Shown here: positions 6,745-7,483 of the stretch, piece after piece | Numbering within the stretch: the stretch's first letter is position 1 | Layout: each line of letters opens with the position of its first letter | Source of the DNA: an uncultured Bacilli bacterium | GTDB taxonomy: Bacteria; Bacillota_I; Bacilli_A; RFN20; CAG-288 | DNA: 7,483 nucleotides | Reading direction: 5' to 3' | Assembly: GCA_934700375.1 (NCBI GenBank) | Contig: CAKUXT010000095.1 | Location: 1 to 7,483, forward strand | Program-made: the position numbers and the translations under genes | The notes under the pieces: model-generated | Database searches by the model: none | The model's input: only the letters and a program-made list of their open reading frames with translations | What the model was told of the DNA's origin: nothing

Positions 6745-6774
6745 AAAAAAGAAGATCGTAAGGTCTTCTTTTTT
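6745..6774 (+). terminator. Intrinsic terminator after rplT
   Basis: AAAAAAGAAGATC (6745-6757) pairs with GGTCTTCTTTTTT (6762-6774) through 13 pairs, one of them G-U. The loop is GTAA, a GNRA tetraloop, and the stem closes in a run of six T. The symmetrical A and T runs would also let it work on the minus strand. It ends the infC operon. Confidence 0.92.
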
Positions 6775-6836
6775 ATTGCTGTTTTCATTCGGATGATCAA
6801 AGTTGTTTTAAAAAAGGAGCCAAAGGGCTAACACTT

Positions 6837-6868
6837 TTGAAACTAGTGTGATATTTTTATATTATACT
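6837..6868 (+). promoter_or_regulatory. Possible promoter for the orphan ORF
   Basis: TTGAAA at 6837-6842 could be a -35 box. TATACT at 6863-6868 (spacing 20) or TATATT at 6858-6863 (spacing 15) could be the -10 box. Neither spacing is ideal. ACACT (6831-6835) and AGTGT (6845-6849) form a short dyad around the -35 box that might be an operator, though a 5-bp dyad may be chance. The preceding terminator makes an independent promoter plausible. Confidence 0.35.
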
Positions 6869-6894
6869 AAGACTAAATTAATCATGGAGGATTT

Positions 6895-7416
6895 ATGATT
6901 ACAAGAGGTTTTATAGAAAAAATAAGATGTTATTTTGATGAGCTTGGAATAGAGGCAACAAATGGCATTTCTTATGAAGAATTTGAAAAAAAAGCTATAA
7001 CAACTTTAAACAGAAGTAATGAATTAGAAGATGCAAAACTTGTTATTAAATTTTATAAATATTGTGCAAAAAAGTGGAAAAAAATCGAAAAGATATTTTC
7101 AAAGTATATGAGTAAATGGCAAGAACTTAATTTTGAGGAATCTTCAATTATTGAAACTGTTGATGCTGAATCCTCTGAAGGGGTGTATTATATAACTAAT
7201 GCCATTACAAAAAGCAAAGAACTATTTTTAACAAGCGAATCCTTTAATGATGAAATTTATTCATTTAAATTTAAAAACGGTCGATTTATGATTGAAGATG
7301 ATAGTGATTATTATTTAAAGTATTCAAAGATAAATCCTGGAACAATGAAGTTATTTAATAAAAATAATAATCTTATATGTAATATTGTTTTGAGTAATAC
7401 ATTTGATAGGAACTAG
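6895..7416 (+). CDS. Hypothetical protein, AT-rich orphan ORF running into the right repeat
   Basis: I do not recognise this 173-residue protein. The first 75 residues are charged and probably helical, with a lysine and aromatic-rich stretch (IKFYKYCAKKWKKIEKIF, 51-68). The rest looks beta-rich, ending in a segment NNNLICNIVLSNTFD (157-171). There is no signal peptide or clear membrane helix, so a cytoplasmic protein is likely. GGAGG at 6886-6890 lies four bases before the ATG, a rather short gap. The codons favour A/T endings (AAA, ATT, TTT), unlike the AAG/ATC-rich genes upstream, which suggests foreign origin. The last two codons and the TAG stop fall at or inside the repeat arm that begins at 7409, so the natural C-terminus may have been cut off and replaced by RN. 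A small accessory protein such as an immunity or phage-type protein is possible, but nothing in the sequence shows it. Confidence 0.6.
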   Translation: MITRGFIEKIRCYFDELGIEATNGISYEEFEKKAITTLNRSNELEDAKLVIKFYKYCAKKWKKIEKIFSKYMSKWQELNFEESSIIETVDAESSEGVYYITNAITKSKELFLTSESFNDEIYSFKFKNGRFMIEDDSDYYLKYSKINPGTMKLFNKNNNLICNIVLSNTFDRN

Positions 7417-7482
7417 AATAATTTATGTGTAACCCTTTTGTTCCTGGATTCCGGAATCCAGGAACAAAAAAGGGCGCCATCC
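7409..7482. repeat. Right arm of the perfect 74-bp inverted repeat
   Basis: This is the reverse complement of 1-74, and one further base (7483) follows. It supplies the stop codon of the orphan ORF. Both arms present the same end of the repeat toward the window interior. If they are IS ends, they therefore belong to two copies in opposite orientation rather than to the two ends of one element, since the opposite ends of an IS rarely share 74 identical bases. Confidence 0.9.
7436..7469. repeat. 34-bp perfect palindrome inside the right repeat arm
   Basis: Mirror copy of the palindrome at 14-47, centred at 7452/7453 on TTCCGGAA, with no loop and no T-run beyond it on either strand. Confidence 0.85.
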
Positions 7483-7483
7483 C

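Noticed and set aside
1..7483. The whole window as one transposon with 74-bp terminal repeats
   Set aside because: It would have to carry essential ribosomal genes and no transposase is present. Two repeat copies or an assembly boundary are more economical.

Overview
The window looks like a Bacillota chromosome fragment of roughly 40% GC. The infC-rpmI-rplT operon with a leader and intrinsic attenuator, strong SD sequences and fused ATPase-permease ABC proteins fit Erysipelotrichales-like gut or oral Bacillota. That placement is inference; no lineage marker was searched. All genes lie on the + strand.

Layout: (1) 1-74 is one arm of a perfect 74-bp inverted repeat whose other arm is 7409-7482. 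Each arm holds a loopless 34-bp palindrome, and each borders a damaged or possibly shortened gene. Mobile-element copies, or an assembly that stopped in a repeat at both ends, would both explain this. (2) 75-2661 is a broken ATPase-permease ABC gene. It has lost its first nine to ten codons at the repeat junction and is frameshifted at an A7 run between the ATPase and permease parts. (3) 2666-5305 is an intact paralogue of 879 aa, four bases downstream. The ATPase parts of the two copies are identical over 592 bp (117-708 = 2736-3327), whereas their permease and extracytoplasmic parts are strongly diverged. (4) 5306-5587 is non-coding and holds a consensus promoter and a structured leader ending in an attenuator. 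(5) infC (non-canonical AUA start), rpmI and rplT follow, closed by a strong terminator. (6) An AT-rich orphan ORF with its own possible promoter runs into the right repeat arm.

The ABC pair would work as type VII (MacB/FtsX-like) mechanotransmission transporters with a large extracytoplasmic domain; the substrate is unknown. The infC operon makes translation initiation factor IF3 and ribosomal proteins bL35 and bL20, probably autoregulated by bL20 through the leader and possibly by IF3 through its start codon. The most interesting signals are the ATPase-limited sequence identity (gene conversion or recent domain duplication), the terminal inverted repeats with their palindrome, and the orphan ORF at the right edge. 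I saw no defence system, CRISPR array, tRNA or rRNA gene.
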